Source: Streptomyces paludis
GTDB taxonomy: Bacteria > Actinomycetota > Actinomycetes > Streptomycetales > Streptomycetaceae
DNA length: 64,000 nucleotides
Direction: 5' to 3'
NCBI RefSeq assembly: GCF_003344965.1
Contig: NZ_CP031194.1
Coordinates: 4,526,001-4,590,000 of the forward strand
Below are positions 47,882 through 56,931 of this stretch, piece after piece. Both the position numbers and the translations under genes were made by a program. How positions within the stretch are numbered: the stretch's first letter is position 1; every line of letters begins with the position of its first letter. The notes beneath the pieces were generated by a model. It was not told the origin of the DNA. It saw only the letters and a list, made by a program, of their open reading frames with translations, and searched no databases.

Positions 47882-49563
47882 CCACGGAAAGCACCAGCGT
47901 CCCTCCGCCGTCCGGGCGTGAGCGGACGGCGACGACGGCACGGCGCCCGGACGGTACGGCGGCCACCGGCCGGCCCACCGCCGTGAGCCAGGCGGTACGC
48001 GGGCGGACCGCCCCGGGGCGCGTGCCGATCGCGCCGCCCCGCGACACCCGTGGCGTACGCGAACTCCCCGACCGCCTCGCGCCACCGGCCCGCCGCCGGC
48101 CGCGGCGCTCCGCGCTCCGCTTCGCCCTGCCGCTGCTCGCGACGGATGTGCTCGCCGCGCTGCTGGCCACCGCCGTCCGCACCGACGGGCAGCCGGACGC
48201 CGTCCTGCCGCTCCAGCTCCTGACCCTCCTCCTCTGCGTCACCGCGCTGAACGCGCTCGCCGGGCTGTACCGGCACGGTGTCGTCCTCTCCGGCCTCGAC
48301 CAACTGCCCGCGCTGGCCGCGCGGATCGCGGTGGCCTGGTGCGCGGCGGCAGCGGTGTGCGCCGCGGTGTTCCCGGCCAACGCCCTTGGTTTCACCGCCC
48401 TGTTGAGCGCCGGAGCCGTACAGCTCGCCGTCGCCTGCGGCGGCCGTTCGCTCCTCCACACGCACCGCCGCTCGGCGGCCCGCAACCGGCTGCGCTCGGC
48501 GCTCGTCGTCGGCGCGGGCCCGGCCGTACGGCGGATCACCGCGCTGCTCGCCCAGCACCCGGAGTACGGCCTGCGGCCCGTCGGCGTCGCCTCCCCCACG
48601 GCCTGCGCGCCGGGGGAGCCCGCGAAGGACGACGGCGTCGGCGTCGGCACCGTACGGGAGAAGCGGGAGAAGGAGGGGACGCGCGACGGTGGGGGCAGCG
48701 GTGCCGGCCTGAGCGCGGACGCGCCCGCGCTGCCCGTTCTCACCACCCCCGAGGACATCCACCGCGCCGTCATCCAGAACGGCGTCCAGGAAGCCCTGTT
48801 CACCGAAGGCGGCGACCCCGGCGCCCGGGCAGGCATGGTCGCGCTCTTCCACACGTACGGCTGCGCCACCTGGTTCGTCGGCGCCGGGCCCTGGGACCTC
48901 GTCGCCCCGCGCGCCGTCATGGAGCGGCACCTGTGGGGATTCGGCTACCACCGCGTGGAGCCGCCCGCCACCGCCCGGCGCCGCCGGGGCGCCCTCGCCA
49001 AAAGGCTGCTGGACCTGCTGCTCACCGCGCCCGTCCTGGTGGCCGTCTCGCCGCTGCTGCTGCTCTGCGCGCTCGCCGTCAGGCTCGGCGACGGGCCGGG
49101 GGTGCTCTTCCGCCAGGAGCGCGTCGGGCAGCACGGCCGCCCGTTCACCCTGCTGAAGTTCCGTACGCTGCGCCCCTCCGACGACCAGGAGTCGGCCACC
49201 CGCTGGAACATCGCCAACGACCGCCGTATGAGCCCGGTCGGCAATCTGCTGCGCCGCACCTCCCTGGACGAGCTGCCGCAGCTGTGGAACGTGCTGCGCG
49301 GGGACATGAGCCTCGTCGGCCCCCGGCCCGAACGCCCCTACTTCGTCGCCAACTTCAGCAAGACCCACCCGGGTTACGCGGCCCGCCACCGGATGCCCGT
49401 CGGTATCACCGGCCTGGCGCAGGTCCACGGGCTGCGCGGGGACACCTCCATCGAGGAGCGGTCCCGGTTCGACAACCACTACATCGACCACTGGTCGCTC
49501 TGGCAGGACGTGTGCATCATCGTGCGGACCGCGGTGTCCCTCGTCCGGCCGGCGGGCAGCTGA
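47878..49563 (+). CDS. polyprenyl glycosylphosphotransferase (initiating sugar transferase)
   Basis: 561 residues. After a disordered N-terminus of about 75 residues come membrane helices and a Rossmann-like middle domain (LVVGAGPAVRRITALLAQHP). The C-terminal bacterial sugar transferase domain follows the last helix (LAKRLLDLLLTAPVLVAV), with VLFRQERVGQHGRPFTLLKF, SLDELPQLWNVLRGDMSLVG and PRPERPYF. It starts the repeat unit by moving a sugar-1-phosphate onto undecaprenyl phosphate, as WbaP/CpsE do. GTG 47878 overlaps the upstream stop. Present in one copy, so it defines this as a Wzx/Wzy-style pathway. Confidence 0.92.
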   Translation: MTTESTSVPPPSGRERTATTARRPDGTAATGRPTAVSQAVRGRTAPGRVPIAPPRDTRGVRELPDRLAPPARRRPRRSALRFALPLLATDVLAALLATAVRTDGQPDAVLPLQLLTLLLCVTALNALAGLYRHGVVLSGLDQLPALAARIAVAWCAAAAVCAAVFPANALGFTALLSAGAVQLAVACGGRSLLHTHRRSAARNRLRSALVVGAGPAVRRITALLAQHPEYGLRPVGVASPTACAPGEPAKDDGVGVGTVREKREKEGTRDGGGSGAGLSADAPALPVLTTPEDIHRAVIQNGVQEALFTEGGDPGARAGMVALFHTYGCATWFVGAGPWDLVAPRAVMERHLWGFGYHRVEPPATARRRRGALAKRLLDLLLTAPVLVAVSPLLLLCALAVRLGDGPGVLFRQERVGQHGRPFTLLKFRTLRPSDDQESATRWNIANDRRMSPVGNLLRRTSLDELPQLWNVLRGDMSLVGPRPERPYFVANFSKTHPGYAARHRMPVGITGLAQVHGLRGDTSIEERSRFDNHYIDHWSLWQDVCIIVRTAVSLVRPAGS

Positions 49564-51068
49564 TGGCCACGGCCGTGGTCCTGGATACGGCTGCCGCCGT
49601 GTCCGACGCGCCCGTACGGCCCGCTGCCCGGCCGCCCCTCCCGTGGCGCCGGGCCGCCCCGCTGCTCCCCGCGATCGCCGTCGTCGTCCTGCTCGCCGTA
49701 CCGGTGGCGCCCGCCGGGGACGGTACGGCCGGCTCCGGGAGCCCGGCGGACGTGGCGTCCGCGCTGCTCGTCCTCCACTGCCTCGTCCGCGTACTGCGCG
49801 ACCGGGCCCGCCCGTTGACCCGTACGGCGGCGTTCGTCCTCGGACTCCCGGTGCTCGGGGTGACCGTCGCGTCCCTCACCGCCCAGGACCCGGCGGTGAG
49901 CCTGCCCGGCCTGGCGCGCTACCTCCAGATCTTCGTGCTGGTGCCCGCCGCGCTGCTGCTGCTCCTGCGCGACCGCTGGGACTTCCGGCTGCTGGCCGGG
50001 TCCGTGGTCGCGGTCGCGCTCGTCCAGGGCGCGGTCGGCGTCGGCCAGTACCTGACCGGTACGGGCGCCTCGTACAAGGGCGAGGACGTCCGCGCGGTCG
50101 GCACCTTCGGACCGACCGATGTGATGGGGATGGCCACCGTCGTCGCGTACGGGCTGGTCATCGCGGTCGGCTTCGCCGTCGGCGGGAAGGGCGGGAAGGG
50201 CGGCAAGGGCGGCAAGGGCGGTACTGGGGCCGGTCGGCCGGGCGCGTGGACGGGGGCGCGCCTCGCCGCCCTCGGCTGCGCCGGGCTGCTGGCCGTACCC
50301 CTCCTCCTCTCCTTCAGCCGCGGCGCCTGGATCGCCACGGCGGTCGCGGTCGTCTGCCAGCTCGTGCTCTCCGGGCCGCGCCGCGCCGCCGCGGCGCTGC
50401 TCGCGGCCGGCGCGCTCGGGGTCGTGCTCGTCGGCGGGCTCGGCATCGGCTCGCAGCTCGTCACCGAGCGCGTCGACTCCATCGCGCGCGTGGCCGACGC
50501 GCCGGACCAGTCCGTCACCGACCGGTACACGATGTGGGCCGCCGCCGCCGACATGTGGCGTACGCGACCGCTGACCGGCGTCGGGCTGAAGGGTTTCCCC
50601 GAACACCGCGACAGCCACGCCTCGCTGGCCCTCTCCTCCGGCAGCGATACGGCGGGCGCCGGGCTGGGCTTCCAGCGTCAGCCGCTGCTCTCCCCGCACA
50701 ACATGTACCTGCTGGTCCTCAGCGAACAGGGGCTGCTCGGCGTTCTCGCGCTGGTCGGCAGCTGGGCCGCGCTGCTTCTGCTGGGGCTGCGGGCGCTGTG
50801 GCGCTCCCGTACCGGCCGCCGTGCGGGTGGCGGGGGGTGTGGTCTTGTCGTCATCGGGCTGCTGGTCTGGCAGTTGGTGGACTTCGGGTACGCGGACATC
50901 GGCGGGCCCTCGACCGTGCTGACGGCCGTGATGCTGGGACTGGCGGCCTGGTGGGCGCTCGGGGCCGGGCCGGACGGTGACGCGTTTGACGGTGCTGTGC
51001 CGGAGGGTGCTGTGCCGGGTGGAGCCACGCCGGGCGGGGTCGTCTCGGACGGGGTCGCCCGCGCATGA
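49563..51068 (+). CDS. O-antigen ligase/polymerase-like (Wzy/WaaL) membrane protein
   Basis: 501 residues with about 11-12 hydrophobic segments and one large outer loop near residues 290-390. That loop contains RYTMWAAAADMWRTRPLTGV, PEHRDSHASLA and SPHNMYLLVLSEQGLLGVLA. The H-N-x-Y/L-L-x-x-x-x-E-x-G-L/G pattern is the hallmark of the Wzy_C domain. A cytosolic GGKGGKGGKGGKGG spacer lies near residue 205. It joins preassembled repeat units (Wzy) or transfers the chain to an acceptor (WaaL). Overlap TGATG with the previous gene. Start ATG 49563. Confidence 0.88.
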   Translation: MATAVVLDTAAAVSDAPVRPAARPPLPWRRAAPLLPAIAVVVLLAVPVAPAGDGTAGSGSPADVASALLVLHCLVRVLRDRARPLTRTAAFVLGLPVLGVTVASLTAQDPAVSLPGLARYLQIFVLVPAALLLLLRDRWDFRLLAGSVVAVALVQGAVGVGQYLTGTGASYKGEDVRAVGTFGPTDVMGMATVVAYGLVIAVGFAVGGKGGKGGKGGKGGTGAGRPGAWTGARLAALGCAGLLAVPLLLSFSRGAWIATAVAVVCQLVLSGPRRAAAALLAAGALGVVLVGGLGIGSQLVTERVDSIARVADAPDQSVTDRYTMWAAAADMWRTRPLTGVGLKGFPEHRDSHASLALSSGSDTAGAGLGFQRQPLLSPHNMYLLVLSEQGLLGVLALVGSWAALLLLGLRALWRSRTGRRAGGGGCGLVVIGLLVWQLVDFGYADIGGPSTVLTAVMLGLAAWWALGAGPDGDAFDGAVPEGAVPGGATPGGVVSDGVARA

Positions 51069-52873
51069 CCGATACCCGGCGGTCCGCCCTCCCGGCGCCC
51101 CCCGCCACCGTCGTCCCCGCGCAGACTCCGCCTCCGGAGGTGGAGAGCGGCACCGGCTCGCTCACCTCCGGCCCCGCCGGGCGCTTCCTCGCGCGCGCCG
51201 CGCTCGTCACCGCCCTGCTGACGGCGGCCGGTTCGGTCCTCGGGCTGGTCCGGGACCAGACCATCGCGCATCTGTACGGTGCCGGGCCCGGCACCGACGC
51301 CTTCCTCGTCGCCTGGACCATCCCCGAGGTCTCCGCCACGCTGCTCATCGAGGACGCCATGGCGCTCATCCTCGTACCGGCGTTCAGCTTCGCCCTCGCC
51401 CGCCGGGCCGCCGCCGTACCCGGGACGGCCGCTGATCCCGTACGGCTGCTCACGCGGTCGACGCTGCCCCGGCTCTTCCTCGCGCTCAGCGCCGCCGCGG
51501 CGCTGCTGGCGGTGGCCGCGCCCTGGGTGGTGGCGCTGCTGGCGCCGGGGCTGCCGGAGACACAACTCGCCGTGGACTGCACTCGGTTGACCGCCACATC
51601 GGTCTTCACGTACGGGCTCGCCGGATATTGCAGCGCCGTGCTCCGCGCGCACGGCAGCTTTGTGGCGCCCGCCGCGATCTATGTGGCGTCCAACGTCGGG
51701 ATCATCGGCACGATGCTGGTCGTACGGGACCGGTGGGGCGTCGAGGTGGCCGCGGGCGGGGTCGCGGTCGGCGGCGTCCTGATGGTGCTGATCCAACTGC
51801 CGTGCCTGTGGCGGCGGCTGGCGGAGGGACGGCAGACGGCCGGTGCGGGGGCCGACTCCGTGGGCGGAACCGCCGCCGTCGCTCAGGGCACTCCCGCGAC
51901 GGCGACCGCGACGGCGTCCGTAACTGCGACTGCGACTGCGACTGCGACTGCGACCGCTACCACTACCGCAGCCGCCACCGCGCCCGTCGCTCTCGGTCTT
52001 CTCGCGCCCGTCATCGTCTTCGCGCTCAGCCGCCAGTCACAGGTCCTCATCGAGCGCTTCCTCGCCGCGCCGCTGCCCGCCGGGGCCATCTCGCATCTCA
52101 ACTACGCGCAGAAGGTCGCGCAGATCCCGATGACGCTCTCCCTGATGCTCTGCACAGTCACCTTCCCCGTCGTCGCCCGCGCGATGGCGGCGGGGGAGAC
52201 CGACCGGGCGCGGCGGCGCGTCGAGCGGGATCTCGCGCTGGCCGGGGCGATCGTGCTGGTGGGCGCCGCGACGATCATCGCCTGTGCCCCGCAGTTCATC
52301 GAAGTCCTCTTCCAGCGGGGCGAGTTCACCGCCGCCGACACGGCCGCGACCGCCGCCGTCATGCGGGTGTACGCGCTCGGGCTGCTCGGCCACACCCTGG
52401 TCGGGGCGCTCGTACGCTGCTACTTCTCGGCCGCGCGCCCGCTGTGGTTCCCGGCGGTCGCCATGATCGCGGGGCTCGGGCTGACCACCGTCGCGGGCTC
52501 GCTGCTCGTACAGGTCTGGGGGGTACGCGGCATCGCCGCCGCCAACGCCCTCGGCATCACCCTCACCGCCGCCCTCATGCTGGCCGGCCTCGCCCGCCAC
52601 AGTGTGCCCCTCGACGCCCGGTTCATGGCCGGCGGCCTCACCAAACTCAGCGCCGCCGCCGCCGCGGCGACCGGCGCCGGCTGGCTCTGCGGAGCCCTTG
52701 TCGCCTCCCCCGCGCCCGCCGCTACCGCCGCCTGCGCGGTGATCGCCGCGGTGTTCCTCGTCCTCGCCCGGGCCCTCCGGGCACCCGAGATCGACAGTCT
52801 TCTCGACCCCGTACTCCGCGTACTCCGCACCCTCCTCCGCCCCGCCTCACGAAAGCCGCCGCATGTCCGCTGA
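51065..52873 (+). CDS. MurJ/MviN-like flippase (Wzx role)
   Basis: 602 residues with 14 predicted helices. The first helix region GSVLGLVRDQTIAHLYGAGP and the segments ALVRCYFSAARP and QVLIERFLAAPLPAGAISHLNYAQK are typical of the MurJ/MviN/MOP superfamily. A low-complexity Ala/Thr loop (TATATAT) around residues 285-300 is coded by hexamer repeats. Because it is embedded in the glycosyltransferase operon, it probably flips the polysaccharide repeat unit rather than lipid II, whose own MurJ should be elsewhere. ATG 51065 overlaps the upstream stop (ATGA). Confidence 0.85.
   Translation: MTDTRRSALPAPPATVVPAQTPPPEVESGTGSLTSGPAGRFLARAALVTALLTAAGSVLGLVRDQTIAHLYGAGPGTDAFLVAWTIPEVSATLLIEDAMALILVPAFSFALARRAAAVPGTAADPVRLLTRSTLPRLFLALSAAAALLAVAAPWVVALLAPGLPETQLAVDCTRLTATSVFTYGLAGYCSAVLRAHGSFVAPAAIYVASNVGIIGTMLVVRDRWGVEVAAGGVAVGGVLMVLIQLPCLWRRLAEGRQTAGAGADSVGGTAAVAQGTPATATATASVTATATATATATATTTAAATAPVALGLLAPVIVFALSRQSQVLIERFLAAPLPAGAISHLNYAQKVAQIPMTLSLMLCTVTFPVVARAMAAGETDRARRRVERDLALAGAIVLVGAATIIACAPQFIEVLFQRGEFTAADTAATAAVMRVYALGLLGHTLVGALVRCYFSAARPLWFPAVAMIAGLGLTTVAGSLLVQVWGVRGIAAANALGITLTAALMLAGLARHSVPLDARFMAGGLTKLSAAAAAATGAGWLCGALVASPAPAATAACAVIAAVFLVLARALRAPEIDSLLDPVLRVLRTLLRPASRKPPHVR
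51923..51952 (+). repeat. ACTGCG hexamer repeat inside the flippase gene
   Basis: Five perfect tandem copies of ACTGCG (51923-51952), with degenerate copies on both sides, encode a Thr-Ala run. Hexamer changes keep the frame, so length variation would not inactivate the gene. Confidence 0.85.
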
Positions 52874-53750
52874 CACGGTCTCCCCGTCCGCCGCCGCCCG
52901 TCCGGGTCCCCTGTGGGCCTTCATGTACCACTCGGTCGCCGATGTCACCGGCCCGGCCGACGACCCCTACCAGGTGACGGTCACCCCCGCCCGGCTCGAA
53001 CGGCAGCTGAGCTGGCTCCGCCACCGGGGCCTGCGGGGCGTCTCCATGGACGAACTGCTGCGCGCCCGCGCCGCCGGCCGGGGCGCCCGGCTCGTCGCGC
53101 TCACCTTCGACGACGGCTACGCCGACTTCGTGGAGCGGGCCGTACCGCTGCTGCGGCGGCACGGCTGCACCGCGACCCTCTTCGTCCTGCCCGGCCGTCT
53201 CGGCGGTACGAACGAATGGGACCCCCTCGGCCCCCGCAAGCCCCTCCTCACGGAGGACGGCATCCGGGCGGCCGCCGACGCCGGCATGGAGATCGGCTCG
53301 CACGGACTGCGCCACACCGACCTCACCACCGCCAACAACGAGGACCTCGCGCGCGACACCGCGCACAGCCGCGAGCTGCTGCGCTCCATCACCGGCCGCG
53401 AGGTGGCGGGCTACTGCTACCCGTACGGGACGGTCGACGCGCGCGCCGTCGAAGCCGTCCGCGCCGCCGGTTACGGATACGCCTGCGCCATCAGCCCCGG
53501 CCCGCTCACCGGGGTGCTCGCCCTGCCCCGTATCCATGTCGGCCAGTCCGACACGGGGGCGCGGCTGTTCCTCAAGCAGCTGCTGCACCGGCGGCGCCGC
53601 GAGCCCGTACCGACGGCCGCCTACACGCAGTACGCGGCGTACGTGGCCGCGCAGAGCAAGACCGCTCCGGACGCGACCATGCCCGGCACAACCGCTCCCG
53701 GCACGGCCGCTCCGGACTCCGCCGCTCCGGACACGGCGGTCCCGTCATGA
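52863..53750 (+). CDS. polysaccharide deacetylase (CE4, NodB-like)
   Basis: 295 residues. NodB motifs are clear: motif 1 TFDDGYADF with the metal-binding Asp pair (about residue 82), motif 2 IGSHGLRHTDL (SHxxxH, about 142) and motif 3 CYPYGTVD near 181. It removes N-acetyl groups from amino sugars. No signal peptide or membrane helix is visible, so it probably acts in the cytosol on lipid-linked units before export, unlike ordinary secreted CE4 enzymes. The last 30 residues are a repetitive P-G-T-A-A-P tail. ATG 52863 lies 11 bp inside the flippase gene end, so translation is coupled. Confidence 0.9.
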   Translation: MSADTVSPSAAARPGPLWAFMYHSVADVTGPADDPYQVTVTPARLERQLSWLRHRGLRGVSMDELLRARAAGRGARLVALTFDDGYADFVERAVPLLRRHGCTATLFVLPGRLGGTNEWDPLGPRKPLLTEDGIRAAADAGMEIGSHGLRHTDLTTANNEDLARDTAHSRELLRSITGREVAGYCYPYGTVDARAVEAVRAAGYGYACAISPGPLTGVLALPRIHVGQSDTGARLFLKQLLHRRRREPVPTAAYTQYAAYVAAQSKTAPDATMPGTTAPGTAAPDSAAPDTAVPS

Positions 53751-54928
53751 AGGTGCTGCACATCATCACCGGTCTCGGCATCGGCGGCGCCGAGCAGCAA
53801 CTGCGGCTCCTGCTGCGCCAGTTGCCCACCGATGGCGATGTCATCACGCTCACCAACCCCGGCGCCGTCGCGGACGGCATCGTCGCCGACGGCGGCTCCG
53901 TCCGAAACCTCGCCATGGCCGGCAACCGCGACCTCGGCGCGCTGCCCCGGCTCACCGGACTGATCCGCCAGGGCCGGTACGACCTGGTGCACACGCACCT
54001 CTACCGCGCCTGCCTGTACGGGCGGTTCGCGGCCCGGCTCGCGGGCGTCCGGGCCATCGTCGCCACCGAACACTCCCTCGGCGAGGCCCAGATCGAGGGC
54101 CGGCCGCTGACCCCCGGCGCCCGCGCCCTCTATCTCGCGGGCGAGCGCGCGGGAACGGCGACCGTCGCCGTCTCCGCCACGGTCGCGCGGCGGCTGGAGC
54201 GCTGGGGGGTACGGCGCGACCGTATCCACGTCGTCCCCAACGGCATCGAGGCCGGGCGCTTCGCCTTCGATCCGGCCGCCCGCCGCGCCGCCCGCGCGCA
54301 CCTGGGGCTGCCGGCCGGCGCCTTCGTGGCCGGCGGGGTGGGCCGGCTGACCCCCGGCAAGCGCTTCGACCGGCTGGTACGGGCCGTCGCGCGGCTGCCC
54401 GAGGCGCGCTTCCTCCTGGTCGGGGACGGCCCGGAGCGCGCGCGGCTGCGGCGGCTCGCCGAGGAGCTGGGCGCGGCGGACCGGGTGCTGCTGTACGGCG
54501 CGTGCGAGGACCCGCCGCCGTACAAGGATCTGTCCCGTACGGGAGGGTCTCCGGCCGGTGGCCTCGGGCTGCCCGCGCTGCTCGCCGCCATGGACGTCGC
54601 CGTATCCACCTCCCACGACGAGGCGTTCGGACTCGCGGCGGTCGAGGCGCTCGCCGCCGGGCTGCCGGTGCTCTACGTCACCTGCCCCGCCCTCCAGGAC
54701 CTGCCCCCCGAGTCCGCGCCGGAGGCCCGCCGGATCAGCGGCTCCGTACCCGGACTCGCGGATGAGCTGCGGCGGTTCCAGGAGACGCCCGCCGCGCGAG
54801 CGCCCCGGGCGGTGGCTCCCGCCGCACTCCACTACGACATCTCCCGCAGCGCAGCCCAGCTCATGGCCGTCTACGAGCACGCCGCCCGAGGCCGGTCGGC
54901 CTCCCTCCGAGAAGTGAGTTGCCCATGA
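53747..54928 (+). CDS. GT4-family glycosyltransferase
   Basis: 393 residues, GT-B fold. The start VLHIITGLGIGGAEQQLRLL and the mid segment LVHTHLYRACLYGRFAARLA are typical. VVPNGIEAGRF, VGRLTPGKRFDRLVRAVARL and LLVGDGPERARLRRLAEELG mark the donor domain. The usual GT4 loop is present as STSHDEAFGLAAVEALAAGLP. Overlaps the deacetylase stop by ATGA. Together with the gene at 46646 there are only two separate glycosyltransferases, suggesting a repeat unit of about three sugars. Confidence 0.88.
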   Translation: MKVLHIITGLGIGGAEQQLRLLLRQLPTDGDVITLTNPGAVADGIVADGGSVRNLAMAGNRDLGALPRLTGLIRQGRYDLVHTHLYRACLYGRFAARLAGVRAIVATEHSLGEAQIEGRPLTPGARALYLAGERAGTATVAVSATVARRLERWGVRRDRIHVVPNGIEAGRFAFDPAARRAARAHLGLPAGAFVAGGVGRLTPGKRFDRLVRAVARLPEARFLLVGDGPERARLRRLAEELGAADRVLLYGACEDPPPYKDLSRTGGSPAGGLGLPALLAAMDVAVSTSHDEAFGLAAVEALAAGLPVLYVTCPALQDLPPESAPEARRISGSVPGLADELRRFQETPAARAPRAVAPAALHYDISRSAAQLMAVYEHAARGRSASLREVSCP

Positions 54929-55626
54929 CCCCGCAGAACCGGCTCCGAGCCCCGAAGACCCTCCGCAAGTCCGGCGTCAGGGCCCTGCCCGTGCGCTGGA
55001 TCGTGCCGCTGGCCGTCACGGCCGGGGCGCTGGCGGGCGGCGCGTACGGGATGCTCCGTACGCCCGAGTACGCGGCGACCAGCTATGTCGTCGTCGTCCC
55101 GCTCGACACCACGGAACCGGCCGCCGCGCAGGGGTTCGCGACGGCGTTCGGCCGGGTCGCGCCCCAGCTCGCGCTGGTCGGTGACGCGCCGACCTGGGCC
55201 GGGGTGCCCGCCGCCACGCTCAAGCGCGATGTACGGACGGCGACCTCGCCCGACGCGCCGATGATCTCCGTGACGGCGACCTCGGCCAAGGCGTCGACGG
55301 CGGTGGACATGGCGAACGGGGTCGCGCGCTCGCTGGTCGTCAGCGGCACACAGATGCAGGGCAGTACGAACGTACGGGTGCTCCAGTTCTCCCGGGCGAT
55401 CGCGCCCACCGGCCCGGTCACCCCGTCGGCCGGGCTGTCCGCCCTCGTCGGCGGCTGCGCGGGCGGGCTGCTGGGCGGGCTCGGGCTGCTCGTACGCCCG
55501 AAGCGCCGCCGGGAGGACGCGCCCGCCGGGTCCGCGTCCGTCCCGGGACCGGCGTCCGGCTCCGGTGCCTCCGTAACCTCCTCCTCCGCCTCCGCTGCCG
55601 CCAAACCGCACCCGGAAACGGTCTGA
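54925..55626 (+). CDS. Wzz-like chain-length / co-polymerase membrane protein
   Basis: 233 residues. A basic N-terminus is followed by a first helix (IVPLAVTAGALAGGAYGML) and an extracytoplasmic region beginning RTPEYAATSYVVVVPLDTTE, the Wzz/Wzc-N pattern. The second helix is ALVGGCAGGLLGGLGLLVRP, followed by a disordered Ser/Ala tail. No Walker motifs or tyrosine cluster occur, so it is the membrane part without the BY-kinase domain. Such proteins set polymer length with Wzy. ATG 54925 overlaps the previous stop. Confidence 0.8.
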   Translation: MTPQNRLRAPKTLRKSGVRALPVRWIVPLAVTAGALAGGAYGMLRTPEYAATSYVVVVPLDTTEPAAAQGFATAFGRVAPQLALVGDAPTWAGVPAATLKRDVRTATSPDAPMISVTATSAKASTAVDMANGVARSLVVSGTQMQGSTNVRVLQFSRAIAPTGPVTPSAGLSALVGGCAGGLLGGLGLLVRPKRRREDAPAGSASVPGPASGSGASVTSSSASAAAKPHPETV

Positions 55627-56843
55627 TGGGATCCCCCACGCGGTCGCGGACCGCCCCGGCCCTCCGCGCGCCGGTCTCCTCCGTACCGGTGGCCGCCCTG
55701 CTCACCGTCTCCCGGTCCGGCAGGGCCTTCACCACGGAGATCTGCGCGGACGCCGCGCGGTTCGGCGCGATCGCCCCGGAGTGGGACGCCCTCTACCGCG
55801 CCTCCCGTACGGCCACCCCGTTCCAGAGCCACGCCTGGCTGCACTCCTGGTGGCAGTCGTACGGGACGGGCGGCGGCGGCAGGCTGCGGGTCGTCCTGGT
55901 CCGCCGGGGCGGGGAACTCGTCGCCGCCGCGCCGCTGATGCTGCTGTTCCGGCCGCTTCCCGTCCTCGTACCGCTCGGTGGCACCATCACCGACTTCTCC
56001 GATGTCCTGCTGGACGAGTCCCGTACCGACGAGGAGACCGAGGCCGCCGTCACCGCGCTGGCGAGGGCCTTCGCCGAACTGGCGGGCACGGCCGTGATCG
56101 ATCTCCGCGAGGTACGCCCCGGAGCCGCCGCCGAGCGCGTCTACGCCCGCTGGACCGGCCCGCGCCGCCGGCTCGCCGACTCGCCCTGCCTCGAACTGCC
56201 CGCCGTACCGATGGAAGGGCTGCTCGCCCGGCTCCCCGCGTCCCGCGCCCAGCGCGTCCGCGCGAAGCTGCGCAAGCTCGACGCGCTCGGTATCGAGGAG
56301 CGCGAGGTCCCGGCGGACGAGGTGCCGGTCGCGGTCGGCCGGCTGCTGGAGCTGCACCGGCTCCAGTGGGAGGGGCGCGGTGTCACCCCCGAGCACCTCA
56401 GCGCCCGCTTCGCCGAGCATCTGACCAGGGCCGCGCGGACCATGGTCGCGAGCGGCGACGCCCGGCTGACGGAGTTCCGGCTCGCGGGGGCGGTGGTCGC
56501 GGCCGATCTCACCCTGATGTCCGGCGCGCTGGCGGGCGGTTATCTGTACGGGGCCGATCCCGTGCTGCGCGCGCGGAAGGCGGACGTGGCCACGATGCTG
56601 CTGCGCGCCGGGGCCCGGGACAGCGGCGCGCACGGGCGCGCGACGCTGAGCATGCTGCGCGGCGACGAACCGTACAAGCACCACTGGCGCCCGGAGACCG
56701 TCCGCAACCAGCGGCTGCTGCTGGCCCGGCCCCATCTCGCGCCGTCCCTGTGGCTGCTGCTGGCGCGGGCGGCGGGGCGGGAGCGGGCGGCGACGCTGGT
56801 CAAGCGGGCGCGGAAGACGGAGGAAGGCGGCGACAAGGGATGA
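55626..56843 (+). CDS. CelD/FemAB-like GNAT acyltransferase
   Basis: 405 residues of the acetyltransferase-6 (CelD/BcsL, FemAB-like) group. TPFQSHAWLHSWWQSYGTG at about residue 60 is the diagnostic N-terminal segment. GGYLYGADPVLRARKADVAT and the late RGDEPYKHHWRPET are typical of the C-terminal GNAT domain. Relatives attach acyl or amino-acyl groups to cellulose-like polymers or peptidoglycan. It is the last gene of the coupled run, its ATG overlapping the upstream stop (TGATG). The predicted role is acyl modification of the polysaccharide; the donor is unknown. Confidence 0.85.
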   Translation: MGSPTRSRTAPALRAPVSSVPVAALLTVSRSGRAFTTEICADAARFGAIAPEWDALYRASRTATPFQSHAWLHSWWQSYGTGGGGRLRVVLVRRGGELVAAAPLMLLFRPLPVLVPLGGTITDFSDVLLDESRTDEETEAAVTALARAFAELAGTAVIDLREVRPGAAAERVYARWTGPRRRLADSPCLELPAVPMEGLLARLPASRAQRVRAKLRKLDALGIEEREVPADEVPVAVGRLLELHRLQWEGRGVTPEHLSARFAEHLTRAARTMVASGDARLTEFRLAGAVVAADLTLMSGALAGGYLYGADPVLRARKADVATMLLRAGARDSGAHGRATLSMLRGDEPYKHHWRPETVRNQRLLLARPHLAPSLWLLLARAAGRERAATLVKRARKTEEGGDKG

Positions 56844-56931
56844 CAGGGACGACGACGCTCGTGACCTCGACCGTCACCTCGACCGTGCCTCTCTCCTTGA
56901 CGCCGCCGTCCTCCGGGCGCGCCGCGCCGCG

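Noticed and set aside
45539..48085. Long minus-strand open frame opposite the secreted protein and first glycosyltransferase
   Set aside because: Antisense shadow of two well-supported plus-strand genes.
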